Shown here piece after piece: positions 1 through 9,106 of a stretch of 64,000 nucleotides of DNA. Location of the stretch: the NCBI RefSeq assembly GCF_006007965.1, contig NZ_CP040748.1:1860001-1924000 (forward strand), given 5' to 3'. The first letter of the stretch is position 1. The number at the start of each line of letters is the position of its first letter. Source of the DNA: Nocardioides jishulii. GTDB taxonomy: Bacteria > Actinomycetota > Actinomycetes > Propionibacteriales > Nocardioidaceae. The translations under genes and the position numbers were made by a program. Under the pieces are notes generated by a model. It had not been told where the DNA came from and did no database searches. It was given only the letters and a program-made list of their open reading frames with translations.

Positions 1-500
1 GGGACGCCGGGCAAGGGATCCAGGGAGGGACCGACAGGGGTGGCCGTCAGCTGCGGGGCCATCCAGGCCGCGAGCTCCTCCGACAACCACTCGTCGGCGA
101 CGGGCGGACGAGGAGGCACCGTGGCGTCACGTGGCGGCAGCTGCGGCAGGCCTGGCCCCAGGTCGACGGCTCGCTCCCCCGCGTCCGGCACCGCGGCATC
201 GAGGTGGACGAGGCAGCGAATCCGCTCGGGCAGTCGAGCTGCCAGCGTGGTGGTGACGATCCCGCCCTGGCTGTGGCCGACCAGGACGAGGTCGGTGAGG
301 TCGTGGGCCAGCACGTAGGACGCCAGGTCGTCGACCCAGACGGCCAGCGACGTCACTCGTGCCAGCTCGTCCACCCGCTCCCCCGCGCCGACGAGCGACG
401 GGGCGTGGGCGTCGTGACCGGCCGCCTCCAGGTACTGAGCCACCTCGCCCCACGCCCACCCGCCCCGGAACGCGCCGTGGACGAGGAGGAACGTGGTCAC
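1..500 (-). CDS. Alpha/beta hydrolase, methylesterase/hydroxynitrile-lyase-like (C-terminus outside window)
   Basis: The protein reads MTTFLLVHGAFRGGW at its N-terminus, with the oxyanion-hole HG at residues 8-9 and the nucleophile elbow GHSQGG at 75-80 (Ser77). This is the layout of the plant MES/HNL branch of the alpha/beta hydrolases. The acid and His residues lie partly beyond the window edge. The GTG start overlaps the stop of the upstream ABM-like gene (GTGA), so the two are co-transcribed leftward. Plant MES16 demethylates a chlorophyll catabolite, so an ester-cleaving role fits the neighbours, but the family is broad and the substrate cannot be read from sequence. Confidence 0.8.
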   Translation of the reverse strand, partial: MTTFLLVHGAFRGGWAWGEVAQYLEAAGHDAHAPSLVGAGERVDELARVTSLAVWVDDLASYVLAHDLTDLVLVGHSQGGIVTTTLAARLPERIRCLVHLDAAVPDAGERAVDLGPGLPQLPPRDATVPPRPPVADEWLSEELAAWMAPQLTATPVGPSLDPLPGV

Positions 501-817
501 GAGCGTCCCACGCCCTCGTCGAGCACGACCTCGACGAACTCACGCGGGTAGGAGTCGTAGGGGCGAAGGTGCTCGTACATCACGACGGTGTGCTCGACGT
601 AACCGTCGGCGCGCGTGCACTCCTCGTAGCTCTCGACGCTGTCGAACCAGCGGAGGTGGGTGAAGTGGGTCGGGTCCTCGACGCCCCGGAGCAGCTGCCG
701 CCCGCGGAAACCCGGGTGGTCCCGGAAGAATCGGCCGAACTCCTCGTTGAGGGCGATGTACGCCCGGGCGTGCTCCTCGCCGGGCTTGGTCCACGCCTGA
801 GAGATGACGGTGATCAC
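497..817 (-). CDS. ABM-domain (antibiotic biosynthesis monooxygenase / IsdG-like) protein
   Basis: A 106-residue dimeric alpha-beta-barrel type protein. It opens with MITVISQAWTKPG and carries the block WFDSVESYEECTRADGYVEH at 57-76, which matches the ABM pattern (W..[DE]S.E.YE....D.[FY]..H). His76 falls where the axial haem ligand of IsdG/IsdI sits by my hand alignment. ABM proteins include quinone-forming monooxygenases and the haem-degrading IsdG/MhuD group. It is the first gene of a leftward pair and diverges from the RCCR-like gene at 863, with the AT-rich regulatory element between them. The fold is fairly clear; a tetrapyrrole substrate is inference from context. Confidence 0.75.
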   Translation of the reverse strand: MITVISQAWTKPGEEHARAYIALNEEFGRFFRDHPGFRGRQLLRGVEDPTHFTHLRWFDSVESYEECTRADGYVEHTVVMYEHLRPYDSYPREFVEVVLDEGVGRS

Positions 818-833
818 ATGTTCTCCCTTCCGC

Positions 834-852
834 GTAGATCATATATCGCTAC
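834..852. promoter_or_regulatory. Recurrent AT-rich operator/promoter element, copy 1 (divergent promoter)
   Basis: GTAGATCATATATCGCTAC lies between the leftward ABM pair and the rightward RCCR-like gene. Its complement contains ATATATGATCTACG, nearly identical to the copy at 10507-10520. A -10-like TACACT at 850-855 is exactly 7 nt before the GTG at 863, so the RCCR-like transcript is probably leaderless. Confidence 0.55.
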
Positions 853-862
853 ACTTTGTACC

Positions 863-1681
863 GTGAGCACCTCGAGCAGCCAGACCAAGACCATTCATGA
901 GTACTTGGCGGAGAATCCGGACGTCGACAACAGCGAGCTGTGGGCGCAGTTCTGGGAGATCCTGAGCGACGCCAAGGAGCGGATCATCCGCGAGCTCCCC
1001 GTGCAGCCCCACCCCTCGTCCGAGGGCCTCGAGTACTGGGCGACGGAGGACAAGTCGTACGAAGGGTCCATGTCGACCTTCGTCGGCGACCCCGACAACG
1101 GCGCCGAGTGGCTCGTCCACTCGTGGATCGGCAACCGCACCAACTCCATCCTGGACATGAACCTCCAGGTCTGGCTCGGTCCTCACATCGACGTGCCGCA
1201 CCTCATCCTGGTCTTCGGCACCATCCCCCAGATCTTCTTCTACTCCGAGCTGGTCCCCCGTCGTGACCTCATGACCGAGGTGGACTACCTGGAGAAGTAC
1301 TACGAGCCGCTCAACGAGGACTTCCTCGAGTTGCGCGGTGACGACCGGTTCACCTGGTCGGTCTCGCACGGTTCCTACATGCGGGCCTTCCTCTCCCCCG
1401 TGGCCCACTCCTACACCGCCGATCGGTCGGAGGACGTCGTCAACACCCTGCGCGAGGTGGTCAACGCGCGTGTCGACAAGTGGCTGGAGGCCGTGCGCAA
1501 CGCACAGCCCACGCCCGTCGAGGAGCGTGCTGCCCTGCGCGAGCGTGACCACAAGGTCCGCACCTACGGTTACACCCTCGACCCGATGAACGAGCTCTCG
1601 AAGAAGTTCCTCGGTGCCGAGAGGGTCGAAGAGCTGGTCGCAGTCCGCGCCGGCTTCAAGCAGATGGAGGAACTTGGATGA
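863..1681 (+). CDS. Red chlorophyll catabolite reductase (RCCR)-like protein 1
   Basis: A 272-residue protein of the RCCR/ferredoxin-dependent bilin reductase fold. Recognisable landmarks are WLGPHIDVPH (104-113), PRRDL followed by DYLEKYY (132-147, like the plant PHRKDL...DYLeeYY block), MRAFLSPVA (173-181, like the plant RSAFSPTA) and a C-terminal KKFLGAERVEEL. Plant RCCR reduces red chlorophyll catabolite with ferredoxin. I chose GTG 863 because the only upstream in-frame starts lie far back across the divergent gene and because a -10 box sits 7 nt upstream. It is coupled by ATGA to the epimerase-like gene. A close paralogue is at 20024. Family membership is well supported; the true substrate is unknown. 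Confidence 0.75.
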   Translation: MSTSSSQTKTIHEYLAENPDVDNSELWAQFWEILSDAKERIIRELPVQPHPSSEGLEYWATEDKSYEGSMSTFVGDPDNGAEWLVHSWIGNRTNSILDMNLQVWLGPHIDVPHLILVFGTIPQIFFYSELVPRRDLMTEVDYLEKYYEPLNEDFLELRGDDRFTWSVSHGSYMRAFLSPVAHSYTADRSEDVVNTLREVVNARVDKWLEAVRNAQPTPVEERAALRERDHKVRTYGYTLDPMNELSKKFLGAERVEELVAVRAGFKQMEELG

Positions 1682-2541
1682 AGGTCCTGGTCATTGGAGC
1701 CGGTTTTGTCGGCTCTGCCGCGGCCGAGCGACTGATCGGTCTCGGTCACGAGGTCACGGTCACCACCACCACCGAGGCGAAGGTCGGCCCGTTGGCCGAG
1801 CGCTTCGGCAACGCAATCGTGCTGAAGGGCTCGGACCGTGACGGCGTGCACGCCGCCGTCGGCGCCGCCGACGCCGTCATCGTCACCGCCGGGCCGTCGG
1901 CCCAGGGGTCGATGACGCCCGAGGGCCGTGCCCAGACCTACCGCGAGATCTTGGTCGGCACCGCGGAGAACGTGGTCTCGGCCCCCGGCGACGCCCACAT
2001 CGTGTGCCTGTCGTCGCTCTCGGTCTACGGCAATGCCGCGAACCACCTCGACGTCGTCACCGAGGACGCCCCCACCACGGACTCCGAGGACCCGAGCCCG
2101 GCCAACTTCATCCTCATGGAGAAGACCTACCTCAGCGCCGGTGACCGTGTCGCGGTGCTGCGCTGTGGCGACATCTTCGGCGAGGGTGACCCGCCGATCG
2201 AGGACAAGGTCAAGATGGCGCACCAGTACCTCGCCGGCTCCGTGCCGTTCGCTGGTGACGCCCTCCTCTACCGCCTCCAGGTCGAGGACGCAGCCGACGC
2301 CGCGGTGCACGCGATCGAGAAGAAGCTGACCGGGGTCTTCAACCTGACCCACGACGAGGTGCCGCCGACGAACTCCAAGCTCTTCGACACCATCTCGGAG
2401 CGCAACGACCTTCCGCCGCTGGAGTACCGCGGTGAGATCGCGGGTCCGACGAAGCCGATCTCCGTCCAGCGCCTGATCGACTCGGGCTTCACCCCGAGCC
2501 GCTCGTTCGACCCCGCCCTGGCGGAGCTGCGCGACAGCTGA
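1678..2541 (+). CDS. NAD(P)-dependent epimerase/dehydratase-type SDR
   Basis: A 287-residue atypical/extended SDR. The N-terminal Rossmann motif is GAGFVGSAAAERL (GxGxxG, residues 7-19). The central segment is SSLSVYGNAANH, but the usual YxxxK is replaced by an MEKTYLSAGD stretch, so the catalytic arrangement is atypical. It may be an NAD(P)-binding reductase or isomerase rather than a sugar epimerase. The start ATG overlaps the RCCR-like stop, making a two-gene operon closed by the hairpin at 2558-2590. Pairing with a bilin-reductase-type gene hints at a reduction step on the same substrate, which is inference. Confidence 0.75.
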   Translation: MKVLVIGAGFVGSAAAERLIGLGHEVTVTTTTEAKVGPLAERFGNAIVLKGSDRDGVHAAVGAADAVIVTAGPSAQGSMTPEGRAQTYREILVGTAENVVSAPGDAHIVCLSSLSVYGNAANHLDVVTEDAPTTDSEDPSPANFILMEKTYLSAGDRVAVLRCGDIFGEGDPPIEDKVKMAHQYLAGSVPFAGDALLYRLQVEDAADAAVHAIEKKLTGVFNLTHDEVPPTNSKLFDTISERNDLPPLEYRGEIAGPTKPISVQRLIDSGFTPSRSFDPALAELRDS

Positions 2542-2557
2542 CGCACCCAGCACGCGA

Positions 2558-2590
2558 AGAAGGTCCCCACCCGTCGGGTGGGGACCTTCT
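2558..2590. terminator. Bidirectional hairpin terminator
   Basis: Perfect 15-bp arms (AGAAGGTCCCCACCC and its complement) with a GTC loop lie between the convergent epimerase-like gene and the surface-protein gene. There is no long U-tract, as is common in high-GC actinomycetes. Confidence 0.8.
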
Positions 2591-2626
2591 CTGCTTGCTC
2601 GGTGCTTGCTGGGTGCGAGTGACCGA

Positions 2627-3331
2627 TCAGGCGCGACGGGCGCGACGCGAGAACCAGAACAGCAGCCCGGCTGCGACGACTGCCAGGGCCCCTCCGCCGA
2701 GCACGACCGCAGGCATGCCCTCGTCATCGGCAGCCGCAGCCTTGGTCTCGCTGTCCCCGCCGTCAGCGGAGGCGCCGGAGGCACTCGCCATCGAGCCGAT
2801 GACACCGCCCTTGGTGGCCTCGCAGTCAGCGGTGATGTTGATGTTCATCATCTCGTCGAAGGCGAAGTTGAAGCCGGTCACCTCGATCTGGGCATCAGCA
2901 TCGTCCAACTGGACCTGCCCCGTCAGACGCGGCATCACCACCTCGGCGTTGGCCTCCGAGTTGACCGTGTGCGTGGCGCGCAGCTCCATCTCCTGACCTC
3001 CCACAGTCCCGATGGCGCGCACACGCATCGTGCCGTTCTCGATGGGCACCGGCGCGATGCCGGGAAGCTTCGGGAACTTGCCGACGAGCTCGACCGTGGT
3101 GCCGGGCTCGAAGTCACGAGGCCCAGCCACCGAGACCTTGCCCTCGTAACGGAACGCGCTCTGGAAGGGAAGCAGCAGGCAGTCGAACGTCACCTTCCCC
3201 TGGGCCACCGGGGCCACGTCGGAGCCCTTGACCGGCGCGTACGCCGATGCGCCCGACGCGGTGAAGCTCGACAGAAGGAAAGCGGCAGCGGCGCCAACCG
3301 CCAGCGTGTGTCGCCTTGAACTCGTGCTCAT
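2627..3331 (-). CDS. Secreted, tail-anchored surface protein with one DUF6801-like beta domain
   Basis: A 234-residue protein with a signal peptide (MSTSSRRHTLAVGAAAAFLL, then A-rich cleavage region). One beta-rich domain spans about residues 45-185, beginning GKVTFDCLLLPFQS and ending ITADCEATKGG, with one Cys near each end that may pair. A low-complexity D/A stretch, a C-terminal membrane helix and an RRARRA tail follow. There is no LPxTG, so it is membrane-anchored rather than sortase-linked. The same domain occurs twice in the neighbour at 3492. It probably displays a ligand-binding domain outside the membrane; the domain name is from memory and its ligand is unknown. Confidence 0.7.
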   Translation of the reverse strand: MSTSSRRHTLAVGAAAAFLLSSFTASGASAYAPVKGSDVAPVAQGKVTFDCLLLPFQSAFRYEGKVSVAGPRDFEPGTTVELVGKFPKLPGIAPVPIENGTMRVRAIGTVGGQEMELRATHTVNSEANAEVVMPRLTGQVQLDDADAQIEVTGFNFAFDEMMNINITADCEATKGGVIGSMASASGASADGGDSETKAAAADDEGMPAVVLGGGALAVVAAGLLFWFSRRARRA

Positions 3332-3391
3332 GGTTCTCCTCGTACGGACCTGTGCCCGCCTGTGCGATGTGGATGACATGTCGTCGTGAGA

Positions 3392-3437
3392 CGACGAAAG
3401 AGGGCCTCGAACCATGCGGGCGAGGCCCTCTTCGTCG
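3392..3437 (-). terminator. Hairpin downstream of the LPQTG gene
   Basis: Arms GACGAAAGAGGGCCTCG and CGAGGCCCTCTTCGTC pair with one bulged A around an 11-nt loop. The hairpin ends the leftward operon 4757-5368/3492-4757 before the next gene. A second GC hairpin (CCCCGGCC...GGCCGGGG) is at about 3459-3478. Confidence 0.7.
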
Positions 3438-3491
3438 CGTACGACTGGGCTCCCCGCCCCGGCCACAGGGGCCGGGGCTGGGGGTCGTACG

Positions 3492-4756
<1,265 letters not shown>

Positions 4757-4757
<1 letters not shown>

Positions 4758-5368
4758 CAGGCGATCCCCCGACCGCGACGCGGGGTGAACCACAACGTGG
4801 CGCCACCGAGCAGGAAGAGCAGCACGCCGAAGAAGACGATCGTCGCCAGCTCGTCGCCGGGTCCCGTCTTCGGCAGGTTCTCGCCGCCAGCGGTGGGCGC
4901 GGGGGCAGCGGAGGGGGCGGGAGCCGCCGCCACCTCACCGAACGTGATGTCGCTGTAGAACGTGTTGGCAGCCACCGTCGCCGCGTCCACAGCGTTCGGC
5001 AGGGGCTGAGCCCCGATGACGCACTTCTGCTTGGTGCAGTCGAAGCTGCCGAACTTCTCCTTGACCACGATCTGCGTGGTGGGGATCTTGCCCGAGGCGT
5101 CGGCGTCCACGAAGGTCGCGCCGCCCGCGGTGTTGCAGTCAGAGGGGCCCTTCATTCCATCGATGCACTGACCGATGGCGATGGACTTCAGTCCGGGCTT
5201 GAAGCCGCTGCCCGAGATGGTCACCTGCTGACCGTCCTTGAGCCCCTGGGTGGCGCTGATGTCGAGCGTTGCGCTCGCGAACGCCGGGGGGGCGGCGACG
5301 AACGTCACGAAGAACAGTGCCACAGCACTGATCAGCGCTTTGCTGAGCTTCTTCGGTGTCTTTCTCAC
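4757..5368 (-). CDS. LPKTG surface protein with neocarzinostatin-type domain
   Basis: A 203-residue protein: signal peptide (residues about 1-30), one neocarzinostatin-family Ig-like domain (TQGLKDGQQVTISGSGF...), an A/P-rich spacer and a sorting signal LPKTG + hydrophobic helix + RRGRG. Two Cys pairs have spacings of 10 and 5 residues (QC...DC and DCTKQKC), the same as the two disulfides of neocarzinostatin. That fold forms a cleft for a bulky hydrophobic chromophore. The GTG start at 5368 has a GAGGAG ribosome site. It is coupled to the LPQTG gene. Display of a hydrophobic-ligand binder on the wall next to an importer is the interesting point; the ligand is not known. Confidence 0.8.
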
Positions 5369-5486
5369 AGATTCTCCTCGGGGTGTCCGACGACGGCGGC
5401 CCGTCGGCGGTGACATTTCGTGCGGTGGATCTTGGCTTTGTGCATGGAACTCACGGTGGTTGCCGTGTCAGTCTCGGCTACTTGGT

Positions 5487-8375
5487 TCATCTTGGAGTGG
5501 AAACGGGGAAGTTACCAGTGGGTTGGTCCGACTGATCTGGAACTGGCGCCAGGTGCAGACCGGACCGGTGGATGGCCGCGGACTCCGCGCCGAGGTAGGA
5601 ACGCACCACCGCGGGGTCGTTTCGGACCTCGTCGGGCGTGCCGGAGGCGATGACCCGACCGAGGTTCATCGCGATCATCCGGTCGCAGATGCTCGAGAGC
5701 AGCGGAAGGTCGTGCTCGATGACCACCATGGTGGTGCCGAGCTCGCGCCTAATCCCGAGGAGCAGCTCCCCCAGGGCGTCGCTCTCGGACTGGGCGATGC
5801 CGGCGGACGGCTCGTCCAGCAGCAGGACCCGCGGGTTGAGCGTCAGCAGGCTGGCGATCTCCACCACCCGGCGGGTGCCTGTCGAGAGCTCCTCGATCGT
5901 GCGGTTGGCGTAAGGGCTCAGGCCCATGCGCTCCATGAGGAGATCCGCAGCCTCGCCCTTCGTGACCTCTGCCGACTTGACGCCGAGCAGCGACCACCAC
6001 AGGCGGGTCGGCGCAACGCGCTCCTGGGCGATCATCAGCGTCTCGCGCACGGTCATGGTCGGGAAGAGACCCGCGTCCTGGAAGGAGCGCACCAGACCGG
6101 CGACCGCCCGCTGCTCGGGGGTTGCCTTCGTGACGTCGAGTCCGTCGAAGACCACGTGGCCGGAGTCCGGCGTGGTGAAGCCGGCGACCATCTCGAAGAG
6201 CGTCGTCTTGCCGGCGCCGTTCGGGCCGATGATGCCGACGATCTCGCCCTGGGCGACGGTGAAGTCGACCCCGTCGGCCGCGACCACGCCACCGAAACGC
6301 TTGGTGATCTGCTGGATGCTGAGGATCGGCGTCCCACTGCTGGGGTCGATGTGGTCGGCGCGCAGGTCCGCGATGCCGTCCATGGCTCCCTCGAGGTTCA
6401 GAGCCCGCTGGAGCGGCGACTGGGACGGAGCGGCGGGTCCGAGTCGTACGTGGACGGGATCAATCCCCCGGCGACGCGCCAACATGTCGTAGAAGGCGTT
6501 GCGGGCACGGAGCACCACGCCACCGAGACCGTCGGGCAGCATGACGACGATCGCCAACCAGGCCACCGCCAGCACGGCCTCACCGACGAAGCCGAGTCCG
6601 AACAGGGCGGGGATGCCGATGATCACGAAGGCGCCGATGATCGGGCCACTGGTGACGGTGAGACCGCCGATCACGGCAATGGCCACCACGTCGATGCTGG
6701 CACTGCTCGGGAAGGAGTTGACGGTCAGCTGCGACTGGCTGTGGCCCACGACGACACCACCGAGTCCGGCGATGGCCCCGGCGACGGCGTACAGCTGGAA
6801 CTTGCGCAGCCTGGCCGGGATGGTGAGTGCCCGACCCGCGTCCTCGTTGTCACGCAGGGCCTGCAGGGAGCGGCCGAAGCCGGACTCACGGATGTTCTTC
6901 GACACGATGAAGGCCAGGGCCAGCATCGCCAGCGCGAAGAGGTAGTAGTCCACCGCGTACTCGACGGGGTAGCCGAACCAGACTGGCTTGGCGGGTGAGA
7001 TGCCCGACCCCAGGAAGATGTCGAGACGGAGCAGCCACGACACCGAGGCGAGCGCGAAGGCCAACGTGGCCAATGCGAGTGCCAGGCCCTTGAGGCGCAT
7101 CGCCGGGATGGCGATCAGGACCGAAGCGATGGCTGCGGAGACCACGCCGCTGGCGACGCCGAACACGAAGCTGCCGGTGGCGTTCACGACATGGACAGAA
7201 GCAGCGGCAGCGATGCCGGCGAAGGCGAACTGACCGAGCGAGAGCTGGCCCGAGACACCGGTGAGCATCGAGACGCTGAGGCCGACGATGGCGAAGCCGG
7301 CGATGCTGGTGAGCGCCGCCGCCGTGTCATTGGTGATGACGTAGGCAACACCGATCGAGGTGAAGACGACGACCAGCAGGGTGATGCGTGGCGCCCAGCG
7401 GACGAAGGCCATCTCACGGTAGGCCGCGGGGACCGGCTCTGCGATCACCCGACGCCAGGAGACGCGCTCCTTGCCGGCGCGGCCGAGGATCGGCTGGCGC
7501 AGCAGGGCGATGATGATCACGAGACCGATCACTACGTTGACCAGGCCGGTCGTGTCGGGGTTGGAGAGCAGGATCTGCTCGATGAGGCCCACGCCCAACG
7601 ACGCCGCGACGGCGATCGGGATCGAGGCCATCCGGGCGATCACGGCTCCGGCCAGACCCTTGAGCAGCAGCTCCGGACCCATGCCCTCGATCGAGACGCC
7701 CGAGGCGGTCGGGGTCACGAGGATGGCGGAGAAGGCGGCGATCGCGCCAGCGACTGCCCAGGCCAACGACGCCATGCGCTTGGCCGGGATGCCCTCGAGC
7801 TGGGCGGCGTCGGGGTCGTCTGCCGCGGCGCGGATGCCCATGCCGACCTTGTTGCGGTAGAGGAAGTACCACAGACCGATGAAGAGAGCCGTGCCCATGA
7901 TCAACATGGCGATGTGCGGCGGTCCGACCGTCAGCGTCCCGAGCTTGAAGCTCGGCAGGTAGGGCGGGACCGGGTAGGCCAGGCCCGTCGAGCTGTTGAG
8001 CACGAGCGCGAAGACCGAGATCAGCTGGGAGATGCCCAGTGTCGCGATCATGCCGATCAGGCTCGGTCGTCCGCTGAGGCGGCGTACGACGACGATCTCG
8101 AGGAGCGCCGCGACACCTCCAGCGACCAGGATCGCGATGACGAAGGCAAGCCAGTAGGGCAGCCCTCGGTCGAGCACCAGGGCGGCGAGGACTGCTGCGC
8201 CGAAGGTTCCGATGGACCCGTGGGCGAAGTTCACGAAACGGCTGGACTTGTAGACCATGACCAGACCGACGGCCAGGAGGCCGTAGGTCATGCCGTTGAA
8301 GAGACCGAGCACCAGGCGCTCGATGCCGAAGTCGTAGTTGCCCAGGAAAAGTGGGGCAACACCTGCGAGGGTCAT
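5487..8375 (-). CDS. LIV-type ABC transporter: LivH-LivM-LivG fusion (two permeases + ATPase)
   Basis: One 962-residue chain. The LivH-type permease is about 1-300 (start MTLAGVAPLFLGNYDFG, with VYKSSRFVNFAHGSIG), the LivM-type permease about 330-610 (SGQLSLGQFAFAGIAAAAS), and the LivG-type ATPase about 680-930 with Walker A GPNGAGKTT, a signature-like LSTGTRRV and Walker B LLLDEPSAG. These are normally three genes; permease-ATPase fusions occur in actinobacteria. The ATG overlaps the LivF-like stop. Together with the genes at 8372 and 9099 it makes a complete importer. LIV-family importers take branched amino acids but also aromatic, urea and steroid-like substrates, so context must decide. 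Confidence 0.9.
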   Translation of the reverse strand: MTLAGVAPLFLGNYDFGIERLVLGLFNGMTYGLLAVGLVMVYKSSRFVNFAHGSIGTFGAAVLAALVLDRGLPYWLAFVIAILVAGGVAALLEIVVVRRLSGRPSLIGMIATLGISQLISVFALVLNSSTGLAYPVPPYLPSFKLGTLTVGPPHIAMLIMGTALFIGLWYFLYRNKVGMGIRAAADDPDAAQLEGIPAKRMASLAWAVAGAIAAFSAILVTPTASGVSIEGMGPELLLKGLAGAVIARMASIPIAVAASLGVGLIEQILLSNPDTTGLVNVVIGLVIIIALLRQPILGRAGKERVSWRRVIAEPVPAAYREMAFVRWAPRITLLVVVFTSIGVAYVITNDTAAALTSIAGFAIVGLSVSMLTGVSGQLSLGQFAFAGIAAAASVHVVNATGSFVFGVASGVVSAAIASVLIAIPAMRLKGLALALATLAFALASVSWLLRLDIFLGSGISPAKPVWFGYPVEYAVDYYLFALAMLALAFIVSKNIRESGFGRSLQALRDNEDAGRALTIPARLRKFQLYAVAGAIAGLGGVVVGHSQSQLTVNSFPSSASIDVVAIAVIGGLTVTSGPIIGAFVIIGIPALFGLGFVGEAVLAVAWLAIVVMLPDGLGGVVLRARNAFYDMLARRRGIDPVHVRLGPAAPSQSPLQRALNLEGAMDGIADLRADHIDPSSGTPILSIQQITKRFGGVVAADGVDFTVAQGEIVGIIGPNGAGKTTLFEMVAGFTTPDSGHVVFDGLDVTKATPEQRAVAGLVRSFQDAGLFPTMTVRETLMIAQERVAPTRLWWSLLGVKSAEVTKGEAADLLMERMGLSPYANRTIEELSTGTRRVVEIASLLTLNPRVLLLDEPSAGIAQSESDALGELLLGIRRELGTTMVVIEHDLPLLSSICDRMIAMNLGRVIASGTPDEVRNDPAVVRSYLGAESAAIHRSGLHLAPVPDQSDQPTGNFPVSTPR

Positions 8376-9106
8376 CCTGCGTCCTCCATGTGGCCACCGA
8401 GCATCAGCGCCTGGACCCGAGCGGGGTCGGCAGCGAGCACAGCGGCATCTTCCTCGGCGATGATCTCGCCCTTCTCCATGACGTACGCGCGGTGCACGAG
8501 CGAGAGCGCCACGTTGACCGACTGCTCCACCAGGAGGATGGAGGAACCACGTTCGTTGAGGCGACGGACGAGATCCATGAGGCCACCCACGACGACGGGG
8601 GCGAGACCGAGCGAGAACTCGTCGACGACCAGGACCTTGGGGTCACCCACGATCGTCTTGGCGAGAGCCAACATCTGCCGCTCGCCGCCCGACAGGGTGG
8701 AGGCGAGCTGGTTGCGGCGCGCGTGGAGCCGCGGAAAGACGGCGAGGGCGGCCTCGGTGGCCTCCTTCGTCCACTTGCGGCTCGAGTTCGCGAAGCCGTG
8801 CATCAGGAGGTTCTCGGTCACCGTCAGCGACGAGAAGGACGACTGTCCGACCACCTGGCAGAGACCGGCCTCCACCCGCTTGCGGCTGGGGGCCGAGGTC
8901 ACGTCCTGGCCGAAGATGGAGACCGTGCCCGCATCGGGGGTCAGGAGACCACCGATCACCTTGAGCAAGGTGCTCTTGCCGACGCCGTTCGGACCGAGCA
9001 GGGCGACCATCTCGCCCTGCTCGACACGCACGCTGGTGTCGAAGAGCACCTGGAGGGGGCCGTACGAGGCACGGATGCCGTCGGCCACCAGGGCGGGACT
9101 ACTCAT
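8372..9106 (-). CDS. LIV-type ABC transporter ATPase, LivF-like
   Basis: A 244-residue ATPase: Walker A GPNGVGKST, a TLSGGERQML signature, Walker B VLVVDEFSLGLAP and a C-terminal region ending GGHMEDAG. The usual DEP of Walker B reads DEF. It overlaps the binding-protein gene upstream by 8 bp and the fused permease gene downstream by 4 bp, so the three form one leftward operon from the element at 10501. It energises the importer together with the LivG domain of the fusion. Confidence 0.9.
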   Translation of the reverse strand: MSSPALVADGIRASYGPLQVLFDTSVRVEQGEMVALLGPNGVGKSTLLKVIGGLLTPDAGTVSIFGQDVTSAPSRKRVEAGLCQVVGQSSFSSLTVTENLLMHGFANSSRKWTKEATEAALAVFPRLHARRNQLASTLSGGERQMLALAKTIVGDPKVLVVDEFSLGLAPVVVGGLMDLVRRLNERGSSILLVEQSVNVALSLVHRAYVMEKGEIIAEEDAAVLAADPARVQALMLGGHMEDAG

